Shown: piece after piece, positions 15,624 to 27,613 of the stretch
How the letters are laid out: each line of letters starts with the position of its first letter
How positions within the stretch are numbered: the stretch's first letter is position 1
Assembly (NCBI GenBank): GCA_948567375.1
Contig: OX419755.1
Coordinates: forward strand, 63,492,944 to 63,556,943
Length of the DNA stretch: 64,000 bases
Source: Lunularia cruciata
Taxonomy: Eukaryota > Streptophyta > Marchantiopsida > Lunulariales > Lunulariaceae
Reading direction: 5' to 3'
Notes under the pieces: model-generated
Told to the model about the DNA's origin: nothing
Databases searched by the model: none
What the model saw: only the letters and a program-made list of their open reading frames with translations
Translations under genes and position numbers: made by a program

Positions 15624-16249
15624 TATACAAAGTTATAATCATGAAGATTAATCAAATAGAATAAAAGAGCATTAAATGTACATCAAATGCCAAAGATAAT
15701 CATCTCAAGTATAAACTTACAGTGTTAACTCCAGTTAAGTTACGGGTGCTCATGTATGTAACCACGGAGTTCACCTAGCATGAGGTCCTGCACCTTCCAA
15801 TTGGACAAGGACGCCAGTACGGAGACATGGTTGCACACCAATCGGGTACAAGAACCTCCGGAAAGATAGAAGAACCCGGGCCACCTTTATCGAGAGAGTT
15901 GTTCGGCATCGTCACGACAAAGTTACAAGAACAAAGACGTCGTTTCCTCGAAGGGAAGAAGAAGAAGAACGTTGGGTGGCTGTACAGGAACACTCGATAC
16001 AAGGAAGGAAGGTCGTGGGGGAGAGGCATGGCGGTCGTTGTAAAGTTCGATGCCGGAGACGCCACTGACGACGAGGATGGATTCGTACACGGGCTGCTGC
16101 TGATGAGAGGCTCTCCTGTTCGGAATAGCTGAGAAGAAAGTGGCGTGGAGAGCGGGACGAGGTTGAAGAATAAGCAGATGCTGTCGAGTTTCTCGGTTTC
16201 TTGCTTAGGGTTGATGTGATTGTGCACGGTCCCGTCAGCTCAAGACGTG

Positions 16250-19200
16250 ATGAGAGGCCCCGCGGCGCGAACGTTGATACTCCTGCTCCCGCAAATTGGC
16301 GCTTCTAGTCCGTCAGCCGGCTCCGCCTCAACCTCTGCTGCGTACCAAGGTAAACAGTTTTACTTTTTCTCTTTGGCTAAATATATCTCTGACCGCATTA
16401 TAAACATGTTTAGATTTGTATTTAAATCTTGATAGGGGGTACTTGTACCTGCTCCTCGCTAGCGCAACACTTCATCATTTCTTTTCGTTGAATGATTTTG
16501 AGCCCCTGTGTCCTGAGGAGCATACTGCTGTTCCTAAGCTCATGATGTCTGTTGCCATCACGCATTTCCCGGGATTTCACTTTAGACATGCCTGGTTAGT
16601 TGCTTGTGAGCACAATTGAGGGGTGGTCGAGTGTTCAAAGTACTAATATGCTCTAGTTTTCGATTTGCTGGCATATATAGCGTTGCTAGGCTATTCTAGT
16701 GGAAAGTCAACAACAATCGAAATAAATGATTTGGTCAACTAAGTCTTTTATACGAGCATTTTTCCTCGCGTCAACTATATCCAAGTTTGAATTTGATACT
16801 CTTTGGAGCGCTTGGAAGTGTTTAGGCGGCCTGATATTTCGAATTGTCGAAGCAGCTTGAGGGCTCATGGACATACTGAATGCTAAAAGATTGTCTTTGA
16901 GCTCATTCAGAGGTGGAGGTCCATCCATCAATTTGATGGTTACTCCTATTTGCCAGCTTGACTTGGAGGTTCTAAATGTTTCTGGATGTAACTTGTTCTT
17001 TCTTGCACGCATGCACACGGGTTGAACATTCTATCACATAATACCACGTTGTGCTGAAACTTTTAGCTCGTAATTCTTCTTGCCTGAATGAGGCGAGTAA
17101 AGACAATTGAAGGATGCAAGTTTTATGCAGACATTCAGCAGTGTTCTATTATGTAGCAGTTCACATTTTTGGACTGGTCTTTAGAGCAATAATCTAAAGA
17201 TTTTCGCTGAATTTGTTCAGTCTGTCAAGGTCTGGGCTAAAGGAATGCCAAAAGTAACACATTATCTGCGTACCCCGTAGAGAGAAACAGAAGGTCATGT
17301 GAACTCCAAGAACTAGAGTTGAGAAGCCGTACTAGCCATTGTACCCTCGGTACCATGGCGATAGAAACTAAATTTAACAGGGGCTGTGGATACTCCATTT
17401 TTTGTGTTTAAATTCTCTACTTTGGAGAGATGAATCAACAAACAAGAGGAGAGGTTATTGTGGATCTGATTATTTTTATGGTTGGAATGTTTCAGAAGGT
17501 TTGCTTGGCTACGTACGGTTACTTTTAGCTCAACCTCAAGGCGGCAAGGTATTGTGCTATGATCTTTCTGCTTGTGTCTAAGGTCAATGTGAGGCTAAAG
17601 CTCCGTGCTTCTCCTAATTTAGTCATTTTTAGAACCTTTAGACTTTGCTTCGATGTTTTACTTTGCACTCATATAAGTCGAAGAAGTCAAATAGGATTCC
17701 AATGGGTCGATGACTAATAACGGTCTTGAACTCCAGCTCTCTGTACTGGGAGGTACAGGAAATCAAATCCACACAATAACAAGCTGGGATCCGGGTCAAC
17801 AGTCGCTGGATCTCGTAAGTCCACAACCTCTTGCTTACGAGCGATATGCCAAGTCCAGCTTTCAGCATTCATCCATGTTATTGATATTATCACAGGCTTG
17901 GATTGTTGTGATAGAGCTGTCATTCAGCTCAAGATTAGTATCTGGTGACTGAATATAATTTCCTGTTCAGACCTTTTACCCTCATGATACGGTGTCATAT
18001 AGTCGCTTTTACCTTGCAGATTCGAGTGGGCATAACTCAGTGGAAAGCGCTAGATCATGACGCTCAAAACGTACAGTTGGCTATTCAAGAAGGTATTCAA
18101 AGGTTCTTCCCTCAAGAACAATCAGGGGAAGATATAAAGCTTCAGTTGAAGAAGAAATCTACCAGTTTTGCGCCAGAGAACACTGCGGCACTGCTCAACT
18201 CGAATGCTTCAGAAGTGACGAGGATGAGTCAAACGGCAAGGATGAGGCTTCTGGTCTTAATGGCTCATAACCGGTAAGATCTTCTATTGTGTTTGCAAGT
18301 ACTTGCAAGGTTGCTATTACGAAAGCGTTGTATAATCTGTACATGTTTGATCTTTTTCAAATGTGTTTCTAAAACGAATGCAAACTATCCTTTCCTAATT
18401 TTCCTCTATCAATTTTGTATAAACCCTAAGGCTATAGGGGTCAATGATTGTCGGCGGAAGAAGCTGAACCATTCGGAAGGAAGAGGCTGCTTGTGGAATC
18501 CATTTCCAGGACTGGCTGATTCCATTTGCAGGCAAAACCACATATTCTTCTATGTCCAATTCTGCTTCAAATGGTTTTCATTTGAAGTAATACCCAAGTT
18601 TCATCCAATCTTGTGATTACATTTTGAGTTTACCTTCCGGATAGCTTATTGGTTGCAGCTTCTCGTGAGTGTGTTTACGCTAAGCTCAAATAACATGGCC
18701 TGTCCTTTACTTTCCATTTTTTTCTGGAAAGGGGTGCAGGTGGATCTGCAGAACTGTACCACAGGATGGTTCTTGATGCCTTTGCAAACATTGACGGGAG
18801 AGGAAATGATGATATGGACTGCTGTGACGCCTTATTTTTCGATGTCAGCAGTAATGATGATGTGAATTCATCTTGTGTGTGCAACGAGGGCTCAAGTGTA
18901 AGTTCCAGCATCTGTAGTAAATTCAGAATTCGTCGGATCCAGGCATGTAATTACCTTTCCATCCTGGTGATTGACACAAGAGACCTCTGCGCAGGGCGAT
19001 ATTCACATTTCAACATCTTTCTACAAACTTCCGGCTATTCATACGACTGATTTTCTGCTGGATTTAGCCTACTTCCATCTCGAACTTTCTGCAATCGCTG
19101 TGAAAGGACTTTCTGGGATAACACCACTACATCTCAAGGAGGAATGGCGAGGAAGAGGTTGTGCCTCGGGGAAGGGGGATGCTGTTGATGAGAGATCTTT

Positions 19201-20055
19201 AAAACAAAACGTTTTTTCAGACAAGGACCTGCGTTTGGTACTTTGTCAAGTTTCTCCCTGTATGAACACAGGTAAGGGAGGACATTCTGGTTATATCAGT
19301 CCGTTATATTAGTTCCTTTGATGCGGTCTGTACTCTGGCTATGGTGCTTACGTAACATACAGACCCTCGCTGCCTAGCCCAAAACTTCATTCTGATTAGC
19401 CGACGCCTTGTTGGATTGTTTCCCCCTAACGTGGCTCCCATTTATATAGGTGCAGGAAATTATTACAATCGGCTCAAATGTAGATTTGGTTGTCATGTTC
19501 TGAAAGTACAGCTCGGTGAAGCAGTGAAGTCATGGTCCAGAACCGAGTTAATTGTGTTTCTTCTGAAAATGTAGAATGTACAGCTGCTCTTTCTGGACGA
19601 TCTTGAAAGATGTTCTGCTTACGTTTTACTTGTTTTATGTTATAGGTACTTGTTTCACCCCGACAGGTGGTGAACTCCGAAAATCAAGAACTACATTCCT
19701 CCATCGAGTGAAAGCCCCTATGCCCAATGGACAGCTTTTGAATCTGCCATGTTCTTCTGTTATACCAGCCGTGCTCGAATTGCCAGTGTCCAGGCCTGCG
19801 GCGCAAAATTGGGAGGATGTAAAGGTTGAAGCAGTGGATGCGGAAGGTCACGTCATTATAGCGCTGTCTTCAGTTAGAGACTCCAGGTGGATTACACATC
19901 TTTTAGTATGGCGGGGTTTGGAAAATTTCTGGTTGCATGTTCTACAACTGAGGGGCGTGAGGGATGGGCCAGGGACTGACTTCACCCTTGGTCAACCTTG
20001 CGGTACTCTTGGTGCGGAGGACATTCCTGATGAGAAGAATGTATCTCGACTTCAG
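16250..20055 (+). CDS. Unrecognised multi-exon gene, possibly the 5' part of the FYR gene
   Basis: A chain of exon-like open stretches with good acceptors and donors. They are 16250 to about 16351 (MRGPAARTLILLLPQIGASS, Ala/Ser-rich and organelle-targeting-like), 17755-17815 (ITSWDPGQQSLDL), 18021-18273 (VQLAIQEGIQRFFPQEQSGE), 18740-18897 (ELYHRMVLDAFANIDGRGND), 18995-19271 (LLDLAYFHLELSAIAVKGLS) and 19667-20055 (QNWEDVKVEAVDAEGHVIIA). The first three join in phase. The join after 18273 is not resolved, so at least one exon is missing from my model. I recognise no domain. Because the next good exons (21398 onward) are on the same strand with no clear start codon, this may be one long gene ending in the FYR domains; it may equally be a separate gene. 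Confidence 0.45.
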
Positions 20056-20434
20056 GTAAAGATCAGATTCAGGAGCGAAGTACACATAATCTATAAGTCG
20101 GTTCGTGTGTAGTTGTGTAGACACGCTCATGCTGACATAGAGCATGCAGGGGTTAATCTCTGGTCATACTCTCACTCCTGGGGTGTCTAATGATTCTCCA
20201 TTGGGGGGGGGTTATGCGTTTTATGTCCAATACACTAACACTGTGATGACGCAAACACGGTGTTTTTTTCAGGGTTACTCTTGCTCGGACTAACCGTGGC
20301 CTGCAGGTACATATCTATTACGCCTTAGATGATCATCAAAGTACCATGGCACTAATTCCTGTATTCAGGCATACGATGCTTACCTCTCTATGTAACTGAC
20401 AGCTATGAAGATTTTTCTATGTTACTGTCAAATG

Positions 20435-23400
20435 TCAGTCAGTCCTGTCAGACGTGGGTGTGGGACAGGGTTGTTCACAACGGTGTCCATTACTCTATAA
20501 GCTGGTTTTCCAGCTCTGATTATATATAGTGTACTTCGAGTGTGTTTAACTGGATTCAGATGTTACGGTTTGGGAAGTAAATATACCTGGGTGGCCTTCA
20601 TGGCGTGTCTTGTCCACTGTTAAGTGGGTATAGGACCGTGTTTGAACGAAACGGGTGCCATATTCATCCACTCAATATACCTGGTTGGCTTTGTACAGAG
20701 TCTATCTGAGAGCCCCGTGGTGAATTCTCCTGTTGACGGAGCTGGAACCATGCATAGAACGATTTTTCCGAAGAAACGTGGGCTTGAGGAGGTTGACGAG
20801 CCCCTTAACCAAGCTCTGGGTCCTCCTATACTTCCTGTTCGTGAGAAGAAAGGAAATAATTCGTGCAAGCAGGTGGAACGATCCACTCGATTCTCTTCTC
20901 TGACAAGCTCGGAGTCAGTAATCGGAGGACCAGAGCGTCACTCTCCCACACTAGCAACGTTGTTAGCTCCAATAAGGTGAAAGAGGCTCCAATCGCATTA
21001 CATTTTAGATCGCTGCACAATAATTTTCGAGGAACGGCATATCCCGCATGGTTGCAACATCTCCGTCAAAAGTTTGGAAGGACTCAAGTGCGTCAAAACT
21101 TGTTTACTTCTGACGCTTTTGCACCGATTTCTTTCTTGCACCTGTTTCACAGTGTTCGCGTCTAGAAAAACTCAGAAAAGATCTTGGGGGTCAGTTTTTC
21201 GGGTTCCTGGAATTCAGATTTGTTGTAGAGCGCAGCTCACCCAGTTAGGATAGGGAGAAACAGTTTGTGCCTAAATTGGAGTCTCCTTAAATGCAAAATG
21301 ATGTGCGTTGGCCTAAATTCATATATTGTTCCAATGTTACATTTATGTGCTGAGGTTCTTACCATATCTTTTTCAGTATGTGCTTGTGTTGTCTGTAGGG
21401 AGGTATTCATGTTGGAAGAGCCTGCCAATGGGTTAGTAGTTGCTGCAATCCAGGTGAGCGCCATATCTGACTCTATTTCTGTACTGGCGAGGATCCGGTC
21501 TTCTGCTTCTAAGGGTGTCGGGTTTAATAGGAAGAACTGGTGTATTCATCCTTCATTGTCTCTCTTGATGCTTGAATGTTGACTCCAGAGCACTAACCGT
21601 GTGTGATTCAATATATACAGTGCGTTGCACGGTTACTCGAACTTACGGAGAAAAATGATTCAAGTCTGTTCCCTCTGCAGGCAGATATGTGAGTGGCTTG
21701 ATTGCTTCTCGTATGTCACACTCAATCCCAAATATATGCGGATTAGTGAACTCGGACTGGGTTGTTTACAACGGGTTTCTGAGATGCTGTTTAGCGAAGT
21801 TATGGACGATTTTTGGCGAATATTCCATTCGAGCGCCACTGCGTCTGTAGTTTTAAAGCTTTATACACTTTATTCAGTCCAGCTGCTGTAAGAATTATAT
21901 GTCTAGGACTTGCATGCTTGAAGGAGAGCTAACTTCAACTGTTATCAGTCCTGGAGGTTGTAGGGATTTATACAAAAAAATGTGGTGGGAGCTTAAGCGA
22001 CTTGCCAAACGGACTCGGAAGGATAAAACCCCTGGCCAAGAAGATCTTGCTCAAGCTATTCGTGCAGCTAGAGCCGACTTCAAGACCTCAGAGCAACGTA
22101 AGTTACGAAGTTACGGAATGGACTCTTGGTGTTCAGTCTAACCTGGAATGATAGAGTTCCTGTTGGCACTTAGGTAATTCCCAGGTGTTAAACCTTTTAG
22201 TTCTATATGTAATAAGGAAGGAAAGGTCTTTGCGCTTATTAAAACTATATCTCTAATTCCTATCATTGCACCTGTAATTTGGATAGGTCGTTATTTTGTA
22301 TCTTGGTTGACAATATTCTTAGCTAGTCATTTTGATTTGGTTCTGCAGAATTACCTCAACCTCCTCTTCCAGCCCTTACAGAGAAGCCAACGGAGCATGT
22401 ACATATAAATAAGCGTCGCAGATGTGAAGAAGTTCCTCGGGACATTCATGGGCGTCCCATTTTTCCAATAAAACTGGGGCCGAGTCTCCAGGTTTATGAT
22501 CTCGGCAAAGTAGTGTGGGATAGACCTGCCTTTCACAGTGAGAAATACATATGGTACGTGGGGAACTTCTACGACTGTCCTGGGGTCACGCTTCCGGGTT
22601 GAATATACCGGACGATTGTGTCGTGACTAATAATTTCTTTATCCTTTCCTTTTCGTGAATCGAATTTTGTTGATTAGGCTGAACTAGAAGATTGAAACGA
22701 GCTTTGATGTCAAGTCAGTGTGAGGTTTCTATCGAACTCTAAATACAAAGCGTCTGTTGAGTTCCTATCCTGGCCCGTGAAGCTTCCCAATTAGTGAGCT
22801 ATCTAAAGCGGAACTTCATGCTGCTTACTTCACGTCTAATGTTTTGCAGGCCTGCTGGATATAAGAGCCGCAGAGCGTATGCTAGTATGCTGAACTCTGA
22901 GAATCGAATATTTTATTGGTACTTCCTCGTAAATCTTTCATAAGACATGCTCCTTGGCTTCTGTTCTGTCAGATCACTACCTTTAGTTTGATGCATTCCA
23001 CTTCCTAGAAGAGGTGCAGTTTCTCTTGAACTGAGCCTGCTCGATGTTCTTCTGTGATGAACAGGTGTGAGATAGTTGATGATGGACAAGCTCCTGAGTT
23101 TCGTCTCACGCCAGGTACATACAACACACTAGGCGATTCTATTTTGTTACTGTTGCTCACAGGCATGTATGGTTGGGAGAAGGAAATGGGAAGTTCCTTA
23201 GTCTCCCGGATGTGCTCTCTGTGTATGCTTGTCAATATATCTGTCGGCTCTCATGAGCTTTCGACCAGAAACTCTGTACGAGGGATCAGTCCAGCTATTC
23301 CGGTACTCCGTGGGGCACTGATGAAGTTGGGAGTGCTTACGTACAGGCTTACTCTGACAGTCTGACTGCTTCTTTTTAGTGTTTAGCGTTTTGGGGCTCA

Positions 23401-24145
23401 TGCGTCCATAGTGGATGATGCGATATACTTCTTATACCTGGTTCACTAATTCATGTCTTGTCCAGTCTTACGTGGGTATAGAACCATGTTCGAACGAACG
23501 GGTTCCATATTCATTCACTCAATGTATTCGTCCATATTCGTGCAGACTGCCTACTACAGTCTTACTGCTTCCTTTAAGTGTTTTTGTGTCTTGGAACTCA
23601 TGCATTCATTATACATGTTGGGATGTACATAATCTTGGGCTTCCCTTTTGCTACACCCTCTCTTCGTCCTGGACCACTTTGAGTGACTTCTCTTCTCTTC
23701 TGTTATACCATCGAGTTTCCTGTACCACGTCCTAGTCGCCATCGACAATACGGACCTCTGTCATCAATATAGTGTTTGATATCTACTTGTAGAAATAATC
23801 CTTGCTTCTCCAACCGTAACGCATATGTACCATCCGCAGTTGATGATTGTTAACCGTACAGTCTTCTCCCTTTCCCTTCTTTTCTCGTCTACAGCTCGGT
23901 CCTCCTCTCCCAATCACTCATCTGTAGGAGGCAATCACTCACTGTCTTTGACTCATGCTGCATTATGTATTGCTATCACGACACTCACCCGTGTGCAGCC
24001 ATACGCTTGTTTATTTCCCATGTATATGACAGTTATGACGATTCTTACTGACTTGTTATCATATGTCAGAGTTAGTCCAGTCGGACGTGGGAGTGGAACT
24101 GGGTTGTTTACAACGGGTTCTGTATTCCATTACACAATGTGTATC
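20435..24145 (+). repeat. Five dispersed copies of a short intronic repeat family
   Basis: Related blocks, all in the same orientation, at about 20435-20510, 20604-20695, 21749-21790, 23453-23560 and 24058-24145. Shared phrases include GTCCAGTC..ACGTGGG and GGTTGTTTACAACGGGTT, then a phrase like CCATATTCATTCACTCAAT. A neighbouring block (CTTACTGCTTCC..TTTAGTGTTT..CTCATGC) recurs at 23343-23410 and 23542-23610. None is coding; they fill introns of the FYR gene. Probably a small non-autonomous element or locally amplified sequence. Confidence 0.7.
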
Positions 24146-25633
24146 TATCATCGCCGCGGAAACGAAGTTGATCTTTAGTTTCCGTCATGGGCTCATGGGC
24201 GTTTGAGCCGTTTTGTATGGTTTTTTGGGCCGTACCTATAGAATATTCACTCTATAGCTTCTTGATCTTCCTGAGTTCAAAAGTTGTTATCATGAGTGTA
24301 CAGCACCAAAGGATTGTTTAACAAGAATACTCGACTTACGAGTATTCATATTACATGGATGAGAGCCATACTGACAGATGACTCGATTGTACTACTTTGC
24401 AGAGGACGATGAAAACAACCCTGTCATCGGTATATCGGCGACTGCTGTATGGACGGTAGTCGTAAAACGTGTTGGTGCTCTCCGTCTGGAAGAGGGTGGG
24501 AAAAAGACTTTTGCTAATGTCTCAGGTACGTTGGACTTGGTGGTCCGAACACATTGATTTTCGCGTTTCTAGGAAGAGAACTCTTATTGCGTTCATTGAG
24601 ATAATGCTCAATATGGCTATGAATACATTGAGATGCTAAAACCTGTGGACCTGAATGTGTCTCATAAGTAGCAGAACGTCTTAGCATACCAACCACAATC
24701 TTCATTCTTTCGGACTTGTTGCGTGGCTCAGGGCCAGAATATTTTGGTTTCGCAAATCCTACGATCGCAAGGCTAATCCAGCAACTTCCGAACTCGGAGA
24801 AATGCACCAAATATAAGTAAGGCTCGCTTACTTCGCTTACTTTTGCATCAAGAAGTCTTCAGTCAACTGGTATTATTTGGACGTATTTAGGTCATATCGC
24901 CATGCATAAGATTGACGATCCTGATGCTGGCTAGTTGCTTACTGGTTCTTTATATTTGTTGTTCTCGACATGTTGCGATCATGCCTTCGCTGCAGGTTAC
25001 ATTCGTTTTGTTACGTTCACTTCGTCTACTTTACGGATTTATCACTCTTCTCGGTTTGAGCATATCTTGGTTACCTTTCGTATGCCCTTCATATGCGTTT
25101 AATGGGTCCGGGTCCCCCGTTCCTCGAACAGCTTCTGCTCTCATCTCCTAATATCCTGATGCTGGCTACTCAGACGGCAGGACTACTTCCCGAATGTGCC
25201 GATGAGGGCATCTGAATTGGACGCCTGGCAAGGGCAGGGAGCGATTTTGAGCGAGTGTGCAAATAGTCCTCAGAGGAAAGAAAACACTGCGGTAGTGGTG
25301 GAGGAGCAACCGGCTCAGATACGATCACCCCAAGATCACGCAGAACCTACAGAAATGCAGATAACAGAAAGACCTGGACAAAGTGGTGCCTTCGCAGCGG
25401 CGGAAGACAACGATGAAATACTGATCAGTCGGCAAAGTAGAAGCGTCGAAAGTGAGCTTCGGGGTACATCTTGGGATGTGGAGTTCAAAAAAGCAGCTCT
25501 TAGGAAAGGAAAACACTGTCTTACGGAATTTTCCAAACTTTATTTGTCTAGTAATGCTGGTAGTTTATTCACCTATTATTGGTCATCTAAACTGAAAAGG
25601 GCTGAGGTAATAGAGCTAGATGGGCGAAAGTAG
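21398..25633 (+). CDS. FY-rich (FYRN + FYRC) domain protein
   Basis: Protein with the paired FY-rich domains found in chromatin proteins such as trithorax-type methyltransferases, JmjC demethylases and TBRG1; presumably nuclear. Exons read: 21398-21453, 21621 to about 21687, 21948-22098 (LYKKMWWELKRLAKRTRKDK, basic helix), 22349-22553 and 22851-22918 (FPIKLGPSLQVYDLGKVVWD, then RPAFHSEKYIW and PAGYKSRRAY; FYRN). They continue at 23065-23118 (CEIVDDGQAPEFRLTP), 24405-24522 (NPVIGISATAVWTVVVKRVG), 24733-24814 (GPEYFGFANPTIARLIQQLP; FYRC) and 25181-25633 (polar tail ending ELDGRK, stop). FYRN and FYRC are adjacent, as in TBRG1 and ATX proteins. No SET, PHD or JmjC domain follows, so I do not call it an ATX or JMJ protein. 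The N-terminus is unresolved and may include the exons at 16250-20055. Confidence 0.82.
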
Positions 25634-26478
25634 ACACGCGAATAGTGTAGTTGAGGTCGTCAAATGGTTCTGTACAGAAAGGTCCCACCGGTAGATGGCC
25701 TGAAGGTAGGTTGTTGTCTTGCACAAATGGGCTAACCGCGGTGTATCATATCCATAGAATGGTCAAAGGGCCATTCTCGTTTTCTTGCAGTAAAACTGCG
25801 CTTTACTTAAATATGGGCTCCTCCGTTTGCGATCAAAAAAAAGTTGACAAGTACTTGCAAGATCAACACAAGTTGACATAGAGTTCTTGGTGTGAACTTT
25901 GACTAGGGTATTGCCAGTCAAGCAATCTAAATCATGGACCGCAATCAAGCCTCAGCATGGTCGACCTATGTCGCTCTTTGTGTTTCCAACTAAGAAATCG
26001 GTGAAACAATTCAACTGGATAAATCAGCAAAGCTCCCAGACACAACGGACAAACGTTCCCAAAGAGGGGTTTGTGGCCACAAAGGTCAGAAGCCCTTCCC
26101 AAGCTGAGGTGGCCAAATTCGAATGTTCTTAGATTTGTTTATGATTTCGGTTTCTTGAACCCAAGTGATCATTTCTAACCTAATCGTTAATGAAAGATAA
26201 GATATAGTTGCTTTTGACAACATCCATGTCCGGTTTTCGCGACACTACGGCCATCCGTGTGCACGATCAAAAAGCGACGGCACGTGAAGAGAAGAAACCC
26301 AGAGAAGGAAAAGATCACAGCGGTAGAGAGTTTTGTAAGGCGATCTGCCTGTTCTAGAATTACGAACTTGTCAAGTCTTGGCTTTATGTACAGAGTGGAA
26401 ATCGATCACCCTCCAAAGGGGATGATCTTGAGGAAGTCGACATCTACTTGCACCTCTGAAACTGTACAGCGATTCAGT
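25634..26478. other. Spacer between convergent genes
   Basis: Contains the 3' flanks of the FYR gene and of the acyl-CoA-binding protein gene. Short open frames occur but none has recognisable content. Confidence 0.5.
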
Positions 26479-26958
26479 CTACAACTTCGACGAAACTCCT
26501 AACCCTGTTTTCGACCTGAATAGCCTGAGAATGCGCTCCGTTGAACCCTCTAGCTGCGCTACCCGAAGAGCCTCTCCATGCGTCTCGCTCCACTCCTTCC
26601 ACTCAGGAAGCACATTCGTCAAAAGCTGAACAAAGTTTTGCTTCGCTGCGTCTCGGCCCATGTCCCCTAGCGATTTCCACGCCTCTTGCTTCCTTCTAAG
26701 AACGGGATCGGCTGTCAGACTGCCATCTTGTCCCGTTGGACAAGGACCATCGACAGCCTGCGCTTTCAAAGCAAACAGCTGAGCTTTCGCTTCATCCACC
26801 AGAAACTCAAGAGTTGCCGAAGGACCCTTGGCCATGAAAAGCTGTGCCGCTCGCCACTCCTTCTCGATGTCGTCGTATTGCTCTTCCGACCCCATCTCTG
26901 AACCTCCACTCCCACTATTGCTGTGGGAGTTCACTTTGTGCACCTTCCCTTCCTTCAT
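26479..26958 (-). CDS. Acyl-CoA-binding domain (ACBP) protein
   Basis: Intronless frame of 159 aa with an ACBP domain at about residues 28-120. ACBPs bind long-chain acyl-CoA thioesters and move them between membranes and enzymes. The domain is clear from EWRAAQLFMAKGPS, VDGPCPTG, RKQEAWKSLGDMGRDAAKQN and LLTNVLPEWKEW. Two ATGs are possible: residue 1 (MKEGK) or residue 22 (MGSEEQYDD); the second begins just before the domain, so the annotated start may be too long. No signal peptide or ankyrin/kelch extension is visible, so it is a small soluble type. The ligand region reads LFALKAQAVDGPC where the family has LYGLYKQATVGPC, and a conserved Tyr is Phe in KQNFVQLL, so several acyl-CoA-contact tyrosines are replaced. 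Confidence 0.85.
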   Translation of the reverse strand: MKEGKVHKVNSHSNSGSGGSEMGSEEQYDDIEKEWRAAQLFMAKGPSATLEFLVDEAKAQLFALKAQAVDGPCPTGQDGSLTADPVLRRKQEAWKSLGDMGRDAAKQNFVQLLTNVLPEWKEWSETHGEALRVAQLEGSTERILRLFRSKTGLGVSSKL

Positions 26959-27417
26959 TCCTTCCCTCCTTCGTCAGCAAACAAACACGTCGGTCCGATA
27001 CGGACACCACTACGTATGCGGTATCACATACGCACTATACGCACTATACAATTAGGATAATAATCTCGATTCTAACACGCTCATGGCGTATTAGTTTGTG
27101 AGTTTTCTTAGGGCCTGAGGACATGGAAATCTTTGGCCGGCTCTGATTTAAAAGGGGTTGCAATAAAAGTTTACATGATCAATTCTGAGATGAAAGTACT
27201 GGTGGACACTTTACGGTTAGTTGAAATCTGAGTTTATAGAATATACTTAAGGAATTGACATATTTCTTCATCCGTAGTTTGATAGTTCCACATCTTCCCT
27301 TAAGGTGGAGGAGAGTCATGGATTACATCTCCTGCCATGTTGGGGAATCTTAAATTAGCATACGTTTAACTATATACACTTTTACATCTTTCCCAAATTT
27401 GGCGTGTGATTCCCAAG

Positions 27418-27432
27418 TTTAGGGTTTAGGGT
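27418..27432 (+). repeat. Two telomere-type TTTAGGG units beside the LINE
   Basis: TTTAGGGTTTAGGGT at 27418-27432 is two units of the plant telomere repeat. It lies immediately upstream of where the LINE sequence appears to begin. Confidence 0.6.
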
Positions 27433-27613
27433 CTAAACTTAGTTACGCTAGAGGGGGATGTGTGGGGCATAGAGAGGTGGCTGCTAGATTTCATGGATTC
27501 CAAGCGGGGATTGTGCAGCCCTTCAGGAGGAGTCTGTTAGGGCCACACGATTTAGGAGACAGGGATCGCCACAGGATACCACAGATTCCACTCGATTACG
27601 ACGATGTAGGACA

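Noticed and set aside
15775-16227. Long overlapping open frames on both strands (101 and 150 codons)
   Set aside because: They are mutual antisense shadows in a GC-richer stretch upstream of the start at 16250; neither shows a recognised domain. It more likely is promoter and 5' leader.
21900-25633. Assignment of the FYR gene as an ATX-type trithorax methyltransferase
   Set aside because: FYRN and FYRC fit, but the following exon lacks the PHD, extended PHD and SET sequence that should follow in ATX proteins and ends in a stop.
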